NCBI GenBank assembly: GCA_964398355.1 | Contig: CAYNMM010000118.1 | Span: 1 to 17,567, forward strand | DNA: 17,567 bases | Source: WFZT01 sp964398355 | GTDB taxonomy: Bacteria > Hydrothermota > Hydrothermia > B15-G9 > WFZT01 | Reading direction: 5' to 3' | In this document: piece after piece, positions 6,451 through 12,914 of the stretch | Numbering within the stretch: the first letter of the stretch is position 1 | Layout of the letters: each line of letters opens with the position of its first letter | Notes under the pieces: generated by a model | The model's input: only the letters and a program-made list of their open reading frames with translations | The model's database searches: none | What the model was told of the DNA's origin: nothing | Translations under genes and position numbers: made by a program

Positions 6451-7035
6451 ATGGAAATGTTAACAGAGAGACAAAAAGAGATCCTCGAATTTATAGAAGA
6501 TTACATAAGAATTCATGGGGTAGCTCCATCTATCAGAGATATAGCCACCAAATTTAGTATTCAATTGAGAGCAGTTTCGGACCACTTAAAAGCCCTGGAA
6601 AGAAAGGGCTACATTCGAAAAATTCCTCGTAAAGGCCGTGGAATCTCACTTGTGAGATCATCAAAATCTGTTCCTGTACTCGGCTATATACCCGCCGGAG
6701 AGCTTACACTTACAGAAGCTTTTTTTGACGATTATCTCCCCCTCGACCCATCTGTATTTGGCAATGGAGAAATATTCGCCCTTAGAGTAAAGGGAGACAG
6801 CATGATAGGTGACCATATAGTGGATGGAGATATTGTGTTTATAAAGAAGCAGGAAGATGTGGAGAATGGAGAAATAGCCGCTGTATTGGTCGATGGTGAG
6901 GTGACCTTAAAAAGGGTGTACCTTAAAGGGGAAAAGGTGATTCTTAGACCATCCAATCCAGAAATGGACCCCATAGAAGTAGATGCAAACGTAGTGAAAA
7001 TCCTGGGAGTTTACACAGGATTGCTGAGAAGGTAG
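6451..7035 (+). CDS. LexA repressor, SOS regulator with self-cleavage peptidase domain
   Basis: The 194-residue protein is full length for LexA. The N-terminal winged helix (about 1-70) opens with LTERQKEILEFI and has the APSIRDIATKFSI...VSDHLKALERKGYI helix-turn-helix pattern. The C-terminal S24 peptidase domain keeps the cleavage bond A82-G83 (IPAGEL), the nucleophile S117 (GDSM) and the general-base lysine K154 (VTLKR). It should bind its operator as a dimer and cleave itself when RecA filaments form on damaged DNA. It is the first gene of a three-gene operon and lies directly behind a palindromic operator. The recognition region KFSIQLRAVSDHLK differs from E. coli and Bacillus LexA, in keeping with the unusual operator. 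A second ATG lies two codons in (6457). Confidence 0.96.
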   Translation: MEMLTERQKEILEFIEDYIRIHGVAPSIRDIATKFSIQLRAVSDHLKALERKGYIRKIPRKGRGISLVRSSKSVPVLGYIPAGELTLTEAFFDDYLPLDPSVFGNGEIFALRVKGDSMIGDHIVDGDIVFIKKQEDVENGEIAAVLVDGEVTLKRVYLKGEKVILRPSNPEMDPIEVDANVVKILGVYTGLLRR

Positions 7036-7040
7036 GCGCT

Positions 7041-7832
7041 ATGAGTGTAAACCGACGAACAGGCGTTCACAGGTCTTTAAAAGTAAGAGAGAGCTCAAAT
7101 AGTATCTTAATCTCTGGACCAGATTTCATATATTCTGCAGCCCACAGAGGAATTATCAGGCTGGTTTCACGTGGAATCACCCCTTATGTGATAGATGGAG
7201 CTAATCTTCTTGATGTATATTTTCTCGTGAGAGAAGCAGAATATATGGGTATCCACTCCGATATATTTCTAAACAAAGTCCAGGTGGCACGGGCATTTAA
7301 TCCCTTTCAAATTGTTTCTATCATTGAAAAAGTACCGGATGGCTCAATAGCGGTTATCCTCGGTCCAATTTCCTTACTAACTGATAAAAATGAGGGATTT
7401 AATTACAGAGAATCCTTAAAGGTGATAAATAGCATCAGAAAGAGACTTTTGTCAAGGAAAGCTGTATTTCTCTTCATTCAAAAATTACCGTCCAGAAATG
7501 GATTTTTACTTGATAAATTTGCCAGATTCACTGGCTTTAAAGTTTTGATAAACGGAGGTGTTATTATGGGTAGAACCATCATGCCTTTTTCCATGGCTAT
7601 GGAGTTGCAAAAAGAGAGACTGAAAAAGTTTAAAAGAGCTCTCAGGAAGGAAGATCAGGAATATCTGGAGGAAATTTTCAAATATGCCAAAAAGCATGTT
7701 CACGCGGGGAGTTATGCAGCTTTCCCTGATCCTATTATTTCTGTATTTCTCTCAGCCTTCATCGAGCAGGAGAAGAAGATACGGGAGCTGGAGGAAAGAG
7801 TAAAGGCACTGGAAAATGGGCTTCCTTTTTGA
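7041..7832 (+). CDS. RecA/Rad51-like protein lacking a P-loop, with C-terminal helical domain; polymerase partner candidate
   Basis: The 263-residue protein looks like a RecA-fold paralogue. The pattern VIDGANLLDVYFLVREA (50-66), VQVARAFNPFQ (80-90), a Walker-B-like strand IAVILGPISLL (103-113) and a following helix with ESLKVINSIRKRL resembles RecA/RadA-like accessory proteins. The Walker A GxxxxGKT is absent; the expected place reads SGPDFIYSAA (25-34), so ATP hydrolysis is unlikely. From about residue 190 it continues into a charged helical region, with SYAAFPDPIISVFLSAFIEQ (224-243) and a short coiled coil at the end. That part resembles small helical proteins found near archaeal/bacterial PolB2 genes, so it may be a fused module. 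It starts 5 bp after lexA and overlaps the polymerase gene by 17 bp. The inferred role is an ImuA-like adaptor; the exact family is uncertain. Confidence 0.7.
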   Translation: MSVNRRTGVHRSLKVRESSNSILISGPDFIYSAAHRGIIRLVSRGITPYVIDGANLLDVYFLVREAEYMGIHSDIFLNKVQVARAFNPFQIVSIIEKVPDGSIAVILGPISLLTDKNEGFNYRESLKVINSIRKRLLSRKAVFLFIQKLPSRNGFLLDKFARFTGFKVLINGGVIMGRTIMPFSMAMELQKERLKKFKRALRKEDQEYLEEIFKYAKKHVHAGSYAAFPDPIISVFLSAFIEQEKKIRELEERVKALENGLPF

Positions 7833-9945
7833 TGTAAGACTGCAGGGTGAATATTTTCTGCTGTATGTACTGGAAGATGGGGAGATGAAGGTTTTTTCTC
7901 GAAAATATCCCCTACAGGTATATCTCAGAGGCAGAAGTAAACGGCTCACAGAGATAGCGAAAAAACTTAAAAAGATAGGACTGGTGAGTGATTTTCGCTT
8001 TGAAAAGAAAACAGAATATCTTACAGGGGAAAGAATAGAGGTTCTTAGATTGGACACTTTCAGGTATGAGATCCTTTCAAAATATCTCAAGAGACATGTC
8101 AATGATTTAGAACTCTTTAATACCGGGATACCACCGGAGACGTATTTCATGAGTTTAACGGGATTATTCCCATCTGCCCTCGTTGAGGTCTCCGACACTA
8201 TCAGGTTACTTGATTCTGAGATGGATTTTAAATGGAGTTTGCCCGATATGAGGGTGATGGAGATGTTTCTCAGGGGACCTGAGAATACTGCACTTGGGAG
8301 TAGAGGAGTGAGTTTAATTGTAAGAGCGGAGGGAATAGAATTTGAACTGACAGCCAGCAATACGAGGGATTTCCTTAAAGAATTGAGGAGAATAGTGAAG
8401 GAATATGATCCACAAATTGTACTTACAGACTATGGCGATAAATTGATCTTCCCGGTTTTAAGGAGAATGGAGAGGGCTTATGGAATTGACACCGGGCTGA
8501 ATATGGAAATGGCAGCGAGGGGGGTCTCCTTCATTTCTTATGGCTCAGTTTTTTACAGGGCTCCATCTTACTATCTCTCTGGTCGATGGCACATAGACAG
8601 AAAAAATTCGTTTATGTATAAAGAAGCAGGCATAGAGGGGATTGTTGAGATCTCACGTATATCAAGGATTCCGGTACAGCGACTTGCAAGATCAGCAATA
8701 GGTACAGCAATGAGTGCTCTTGAATACGACGCAGCAATAAGAAATGGCATTCTTATTCCTGGAGAAAAAGCCCAATCGGAAGATTTCAGACCACTTGGTA
8801 ATCTTTTAACATCGGATAAAGGGGGTCTCGTATTCACCCCACCTGTAGGGGTCTTTAAAAATGTTGCTGAAATAGATTTTTCTCAGATGTATCCCACCAT
8901 CATGGTTAAATACAACATCAGCCCTGAAACAGTCAGGAGATATGGCAAAGGTAGAGTAGTGCCTGAGACAGGATATGTTATTGATATGAGTAGAAAGGGG
9001 ATTGTTCCAATGGCGCTTGAAAAGGTATTAAAAAAGAGAGCTATTTACAAAAAATTAAAAAATATTGATCCCAGATATAATGAGAGACAAAAAGCCATCA
9101 AGTGGATACTTGTAACCTGCTTTGGATATCTTGGCTACAGAAATGCGAGGTTCGGGAAAATAGAAGCTCACGAATCTGTAACTGCTATTGGTAGAGAAAT
9201 TCTTTTAAAGGCAAAGGAGATAGCTGAATCCAGGGGATTTACGATTTTACATGCCCTGACCGATTCTCTCTGGGTAACGAAAGATGGTATGACAGGGCAG
9301 GATGTGGAGGAACTTGTTAGAGATATATCAAATTCAACTGGCATAAGTATAGATGTAGAGGGAACTTATAGATGGATAGCCTTTCCATCCTCAAAAGGGG
9401 TGAGAGGAGTGGGAGTACCTAACAGATTCTTTGGCGTATTTGAGGATGGGAAAATAAAAATTCGAGGTCTAATGCTAAGGAGACGTGATGTCCCTGAATT
9501 TGTTAAAAAGGCTCAAAAAGAATTCATCTCTTCAATTGCAAGATTTGACAACCCGAATCCTGAAATTGTGGAATCAATAGGAAGAAAAATTTTTAGAAGA
9601 TACCAGATTGAGATAAAAGAAGGGATTTTACCATACCATGAATTTGTCATCTCCATACGCGTGAGGCGTAACTGGAAGGACTATAAAACCACTACAAAGA
9701 CTGCACAGGTGTTAAGGATACTCAGTGAATCAGGAATAAATCTGAATCCTGGCGAAGTGGCACATTATGTGTTAACAGATGGTGTCACAGCTGCCTTCCC
9801 ATATCAGGAGAGTATGAATTTCGACCTGAACCATGAAGAATATCTAAAACTTCTACAGCGTGCATTCGATGAAGTAATCGATCCTTTCACATGGGAAAAG
9901 AGATACCCCCATAAAAAAACCGTCCAATTATCCATTAAGTGGTAA
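7816..9945 (+). CDS. Family B DNA polymerase, PolB2 type, probably exonuclease-deficient
   Basis: The 709-residue protein has the family B polymerase core. Motif A is DFSQMYPTI (D354, Y359). Motif B is KWILVTCFGYLGY (K429). Motif C is ALTDSLWV (D483). In motif C the usual DTDS has Leu at the first Asp position; the second, metal-binding Asp is kept. The thumb region shows RVRRNWKDYKTTTKTA (615-630) followed by GINLNPGEVAHYV. In the exonuclease region the fold seems present (DPQIVLTDYGDKLIF, 198-212; GRWHID, 256-261), but the metal-binding Exo I DIE is not seen and the Exo II Asn is missing. Proofreading is therefore probably lost. PolB2 enzymes in Sulfolobus are damage-induced and implicated in lesion bypass. 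The start overlaps the RecA-like gene, suggesting translational coupling. Together with lexA this points to an SOS-controlled polymerase. Confidence 0.9.
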   Translation: MGFLFDVRLQGEYFLLYVLEDGEMKVFSRKYPLQVYLRGRSKRLTEIAKKLKKIGLVSDFRFEKKTEYLTGERIEVLRLDTFRYEILSKYLKRHVNDLELFNTGIPPETYFMSLTGLFPSALVEVSDTIRLLDSEMDFKWSLPDMRVMEMFLRGPENTALGSRGVSLIVRAEGIEFELTASNTRDFLKELRRIVKEYDPQIVLTDYGDKLIFPVLRRMERAYGIDTGLNMEMAARGVSFISYGSVFYRAPSYYLSGRWHIDRKNSFMYKEAGIEGIVEISRISRIPVQRLARSAIGTAMSALEYDAAIRNGILIPGEKAQSEDFRPLGNLLTSDKGGLVFTPPVGVFKNVAEIDFSQMYPTIMVKYNISPETVRRYGKGRVVPETGYVIDMSRKGIVPMALEKVLKKRAIYKKLKNIDPRYNERQKAIKWILVTCFGYLGYRNARFGKIEAHESVTAIGREILLKAKEIAESRGFTILHALTDSLWVTKDGMTGQDVEELVRDISNSTGISIDVEGTYRWIAFPSSKGVRGVGVPNRFFGVFEDGKIKIRGLMLRRRDVPEFVKKAQKEFISSIARFDNPNPEIVESIGRKIFRRYQIEIKEGILPYHEFVISIRVRRNWKDYKTTTKTAQVLRILSESGINLNPGEVAHYVLTDGVTAAFPYQESMNFDLNHEEYLKLLQRAFDEVIDPFTWEKRYPHKKTVQLSIKW

Positions 9946-10409
9946 CGGTGTGATCTCTGAATCGCAGATATTCAAGATTCTTCTTTCAAAGATCATATAC
10001 AATATTTCCAGGATTTGTAACATTTACTTGCCCTTTTATTCGTCAAAAAAGTATGTCCAGTTTTTCAGGCTTCTCCCATCCAGCGTGAATAATTTCAAAT
10101 CTCCCAAAGTGTAAGATTTTACATGGTAAATTTCTCAACTGAATCTTGTGTGCTTCAATGAGGTTTGATGCAGTTCATTCAATTGTTTCTCCTGGGACTA
10201 TTTTATAATCAGCAGCCAATATGAGATTAAGTCTTCATAATACCTTCACCGATCTTTAAGTTAACATAAGATATATTATGTTGAATTATAGGTAAGTCTA
10301 ATTAACGATTTTCTGCGGTCTCTATCTCAAAAATCTTTGCTATCGCTTACCTTTCCCTAACATTTTTCAGAAATACCTCTATTTTTCGGATATTCAATAT
10401 ATATGGCAT
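9935..10409 (-). pseudogene. Decayed gene of unknown function between polB2 and the pilus operon
   Basis: On the minus strand an ATG at 10409 opens a protein-like reading that continues to a TAA at 9935-9937, about 158 codons. It is broken by five in-frame stops (two TAA, three TGA) and one frameshift near 10230. Protein-like stretches include MPYILNIRKIEVFLKNVRER, AIAKIFEIETAENR, LDLPIIQHNISYVNLKIGEG, then after the frameshift LNLILAADYKIVPGETIE and FGRFEIIHAGWEKPEKLDIL. Composition and continuity argue against random intergenic DNA. The family is not recognised. Its 3' end overlaps the end of the polymerase gene and is nearly identical to part of pilY1. Apart from this, the 9946-10430 gap holds only a 7-bp-arm inverted repeat (10263-10282) and a weak promoter. 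Confidence 0.6.
9942..9979 (-). repeat. 38-bp inverted near-copy of a pilY1 segment
   Basis: Read on the minus strand, this stretch matches 14835-14872 at 35 of 38 positions without gaps; the differences are at 9951, 9964 and 9979. It contains the polymerase stop codon (9943-9945) and forms the 3' end of the decayed gene. It is in the same reading frame relative to that gene as the pilY1 copy is to PilY1 (LEYL-FRD-TVT). Too long and too similar to be chance in a window of this size. Confidence 0.85.
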
Positions 10410-10415
10410 TATAAT
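10410..10415 (+). promoter_or_regulatory. Possible -10 box for the pilus operon
   Basis: A perfect TATAAT lies 15 bases before the first pilin ATG (10431). No convincing -35 hexamer sits 16-18 bases upstream (10387-10392 reads CGGATA). No Shine-Dalgarno sequence precedes the ATG pair at 10431/10434, so a very short leader of about nine bases is plausible. An activator or another sigma factor may be needed. Confidence 0.35.
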
Positions 10416-10430
10416 TGCAATAATTCTTCC

Positions 10431-11051
10431 ATGATGAAAGATAAAGGAATGACTCTCATAGAAATCCTTACAATAATTGCTATCATCGGGATATTAGCAA
10501 CAATTGCATATCCCTCTTTTAGAGGAATGATTTTGAAAATTAACTTAAAAAAAGATGTTACAATGGTTTACTCTGATGTTCTTACAGCAAAGGCCAAGGC
10601 ACTCGAAAAAGGTTGTGATTGGGATATTCTTTTCAATCCTCAGGACAATACTTACACCATCTTCTCCGACAACGGAATAGTTTCTGCGGGACCAGATGGA
10701 ACTCTTTTTACTGATGACGATATTATCAATTATTCACTCAGAAACAATGGCAAACTCGACGATATTGTAGGTGAGAAAGCAACCATGGTCAAAAGGACAC
10801 TGAAATTCTCCTGGTTTGGAATACCGTCCAACTTTTCCGTCACAAGAAAAGCCTGTTTAAACACGCCCGGAACTCCTCCTCATAGCGGAGTTGACTTTGA
10901 AAATAACACTTTGAGATTTTCCTATCTTGGTGTTGCACGAAATGGTGGCGCTATTTACATTACTAATGGCAAAAATGTCTACGCTATCTCGGTTATTCCA
11001 TCAACAGGAAAAATAACAATCTGCACCTGGTACGGAGCAATATGGAAATAA
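10431..11051 (+). CDS. Type IV prepilin-like minor (pseudo)pilin, GspH/FimU-like
   Basis: The 206-residue product has a class III signal: a short charged leader MMKDKG, cleavage by prepilin peptidase after G6, then MTLIEILTIIAIIGILATIA with Glu at +5. The hydrophobic helix (7-29) anchors it in the inner membrane before assembly. The globular part contains SAGPDGTLFTDDDI (85-98). This resembles the calcium-binding loop of GspG-type pseudopilins ('SAGPDG...DDI'). Its place at the head of a pilV-pilW-pilX-pilY1-like series matches FimU/GspH-type minor pilins that initiate pili. It overlaps the next gene by 10 bp. The second ATG (10434) is an equally good start. Exact subtype is uncertain. Confidence 0.85.
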   Translation: MMKDKGMTLIEILTIIAIIGILATIAYPSFRGMILKINLKKDVTMVYSDVLTAKAKALEKGCDWDILFNPQDNTYTIFSDNGIVSAGPDGTLFTDDDIINYSLRNNGKLDDIVGEKATMVKRTLKFSWFGIPSNFSVTRKACLNTPGTPPHSGVDFENNTLRFSYLGVARNGGAIYITNGKNVYAISVIPSTGKITICTWYGAIWK

Positions 11052-11539
11052 AAGAATCTGGCTTTACATATACCGAAATCCTTGTTGCCCTCATTATCGT
11101 CGTGATAGGCTTCATACTCGTGTTCAACATGTCAATAATTGCAGTTTCAACCGGTAATTTGAATAAAGACGTTTTATCTGCCAAGGAACTGGTGGCAACT
11201 GTCCTCGATTCTCTTCAAGGGCTCCCCTTTAATGATAGTTTGTTGACCGATGATGGCGATACAAATGATCTAAACAATATAACAAATCCGGATCATATCT
11301 ATCAACTGACTGGTAGGGACGACGATAGAGATGGAAGAATAGATGAAGAAATCCTGAACCGAATCGATGACGACAACGACGGACTCATAGATGAAGATTT
11401 AAAGACTTTCTCTGTAGTAATAAATATTGCAAACAATCGTCCCGTAATCGATACAAAAACAATATCAGTTATCGTGTATTGGAAATATAAGGGTGTAATT
11501 AAAAGAGTAGAAATGGAGACTATAAAGAGGAAATTGTGA
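11042..11539 (+). CDS. PilV-like minor prepilin with two Asp-rich calcium-type loops
   Basis: The 165-residue protein starts MEIKESG, with cleavage after G7, followed by FTYTEILVALIIVVIGFILVF with Glu at +5, a canonical type IV pilin N-terminus. The soluble part carries two tandem loops, DDDRDGRIDEE (93-103) and DDDNDGLIDED (109-119). These are of the EF-hand/thrombospondin-type-3 kind that binds calcium. A GGAG site five bases before the ATG supports the start inside the preceding gene. The stop overlaps the start of the next gene (TGATG). Second position in the operon and size suggest a PilV equivalent; sequence alone cannot exclude another minor pilin. Confidence 0.82.
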   Translation: MEIKESGFTYTEILVALIIVVIGFILVFNMSIIAVSTGNLNKDVLSAKELVATVLDSLQGLPFNDSLLTDDGDTNDLNNITNPDHIYQLTGRDDDRDGRIDEEILNRIDDDNDGLIDEDLKTFSVVINIANNRPVIDTKTISVIVYWKYKGVIKRVEMETIKRKL

Positions 11540-12456
11540 TGACAAAAGATCGCGGAATTACTATGATAGAACTTCTCATCTCTCTGTCTCTTGCTGTCTT
11601 CGTTCTCTCACTGGCATTTTACATTTTCCAAAAGCAATTTAAATATTCTGTTTCAGTCCAATCCAGTTCTCAGTTACAAATTGAAACTTATACCGGTGTC
11701 AACCTTATAGTCCACGATATCCTTCACGCTGGTTTTGGTGTGAGAAGAGATGCCAAGCCTATAGACTCTCGAAATTCCAATCCAGATACATTGATACTAC
11801 TCGGTAATGCCATGAGAACAGATGTAGAATCAAAATGGGATATTGTTGTGGAAAAGGCAAATGCCTCCTCCAATTTGCTTGTCAGAAAATGGAATTCTGA
11901 TAATCTTTCCCCCGGTGATTGGATCATCATCCTGTCCGATAGTAAAACATTTTTGTATGGCCCATTCGCAATAACAGGAGTAACTGATATCAATGGACCG
12001 GATTTAAATGGGGACGGGGAGCCCGATCCCTGTCTTAACATTTCAATATCGAGCAGTGGTATTTCCGTCGGAAAAGCAAGCCTTATTTTCAAAGTTTCTC
12101 CAGAGCATAAAGAGGACACCGTCTTCTATTATGTGAAAAATGATACCCTTTACAGGAATTCGGATCCTCTAATTGACAATGTTGAGGATTTCGAAGTAAG
12201 TTTCCTTCTGGATACCGATTACAATGGTATCTACGATACATGGACATCGGACCTTTCTCAGTTAAATGCAGAGCAACTCCGTGCCCAACTTGGTGAGATT
12301 AAATTTTCAGTACTGGTTAGAGGGTCAAAACCTGACCTTTCCTACACTTATCCTAAAAAGGAAATAAAAATTGAAGACCATGTTGTAAAGATTGAAAATC
12401 CGCATTTTCATAGAATTCTAATAGTAAAAAGAATAGAACCGAGGAACATAAAATGA
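11539..12456 (+). CDS. PilW-like minor prepilin
   Basis: The 305-residue protein begins MTKDRG, is predicted to be cut after that Gly, and continues ITMIELLISLSLAVFVLSLAFYIF with Glu at +5. Length and the order in the operon fit PilW, the largest minor pilin. It contains an Asp-rich segment, NGPDLNGDGEPDP (about residue 153), and another, LDTDYNGIYD (about 229), both possible calcium loops. I chose the ATG at 11539, overlapping the upstream TGA as TGATG, because AAAGAGG (11524-11530) lies eight bases upstream. A GTG one codon earlier (11536) is possible. It overlaps the next gene by ATGA. Confidence 0.82.
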   Translation: MTKDRGITMIELLISLSLAVFVLSLAFYIFQKQFKYSVSVQSSSQLQIETYTGVNLIVHDILHAGFGVRRDAKPIDSRNSNPDTLILLGNAMRTDVESKWDIVVEKANASSNLLVRKWNSDNLSPGDWIIILSDSKTFLYGPFAITGVTDINGPDLNGDGEPDPCLNISISSSGISVGKASLIFKVSPEHKEDTVFYYVKNDTLYRNSDPLIDNVEDFEVSFLLDTDYNGIYDTWTSDLSQLNAEQLRAQLGEIKFSVLVRGSKPDLSYTYPKKEIKIEDHVVKIENPHFHRILIVKRIEPRNIK

Positions 12457-12902
12457 AGGCCAAAGATAAAGGTTTCGCGCTTGTCACAGTGCTTATCATC
12501 TTCGTTCTACTACTTGCCATTGGTGGAATTATGTTGAATATTGTAAGAAACACAACGAAAATTTCTTATTCTACGGTGAAATATGAAACTGCTATGGAAG
12601 CTGCTTCCTCCGGTATTGAAGTCGGTATCTCAAGAATCCTTATTGCACTAAGTCAGGGGAATGATCCAGATGGGAATATCAGCCTGAAACTTGGTAATTA
12701 CAAAGTCACTGTAAGTATACAAAAGATTTTGACAGCAAGGGCAAAGGGAACTGAAGTCTCTTTCGCAGGTGGTTATCAGGGAGCCGGGAAAGGCAGTGGA
12801 CAATATTTCATTTATTTCCTTATAACCTCAAAAGCCCGTGGAAAATCTGGTGAATCGTTTGTCATTGAAGCTAATTATAAAAGTATTATTAAATCATATT
12901 AA
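12453..12902 (+). CDS. PilX-like minor prepilin
   Basis: The 149-residue product starts MKAKDKG and continues FALVTVLIIFVLLLAIGGIML, a prepilin-type signal and membrane helix. The +5 residue is Val, not Glu. Like other PilX proteins, and GspK in type II secretion, it therefore lacks the conserved Glu. MEAASSGIEVGISRIL (about 48-63) resembles the 'AxxAGIE' stretch after the helix in PilX proteins. PilX-type subunits sit at the pilus tip and recruit PilY1, which is encoded next, 12 bp downstream. The start overlaps the PilW-like stop (ATGA). Confidence 0.82.
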   Translation: MKAKDKGFALVTVLIIFVLLLAIGGIMLNIVRNTTKISYSTVKYETAMEAASSGIEVGISRILIALSQGNDPDGNISLKLGNYKVTVSIQKILTARAKGTEVSFAGGYQGAGKGSGQYFIYFLITSKARGKSGESFVIEANYKSIIKSY

Positions 12903-12914
12903 CGGAGGACAAAA

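Noticed and set aside
7752..8360. 202-codon minus-strand ORF opposite the RecA-like and polymerase genes
   Set aside because: It lies antisense to conserved coding sequence, has a low-complexity Ser/Leu-rich composition and no start signal.
10263..10282. Operator or terminator: AACATAA-6-TTATGTT inverted repeat upstream of the pilus operon
   Set aside because: It is AT-rich, about 150 bp from the first pilin gene, lies inside the decayed gene and has no T run. It may be chance.
9935..10409. Stop-codon reassignment (UGA read as an amino acid), because three of the stops in the decayed gene are TGA
   Set aside because: Two further stops are TAA and there is a frameshift. Intact genes here end in TGA, for example the lyase at 4231, the RecA-like gene at 7832 and the PilW-like gene at 12456.
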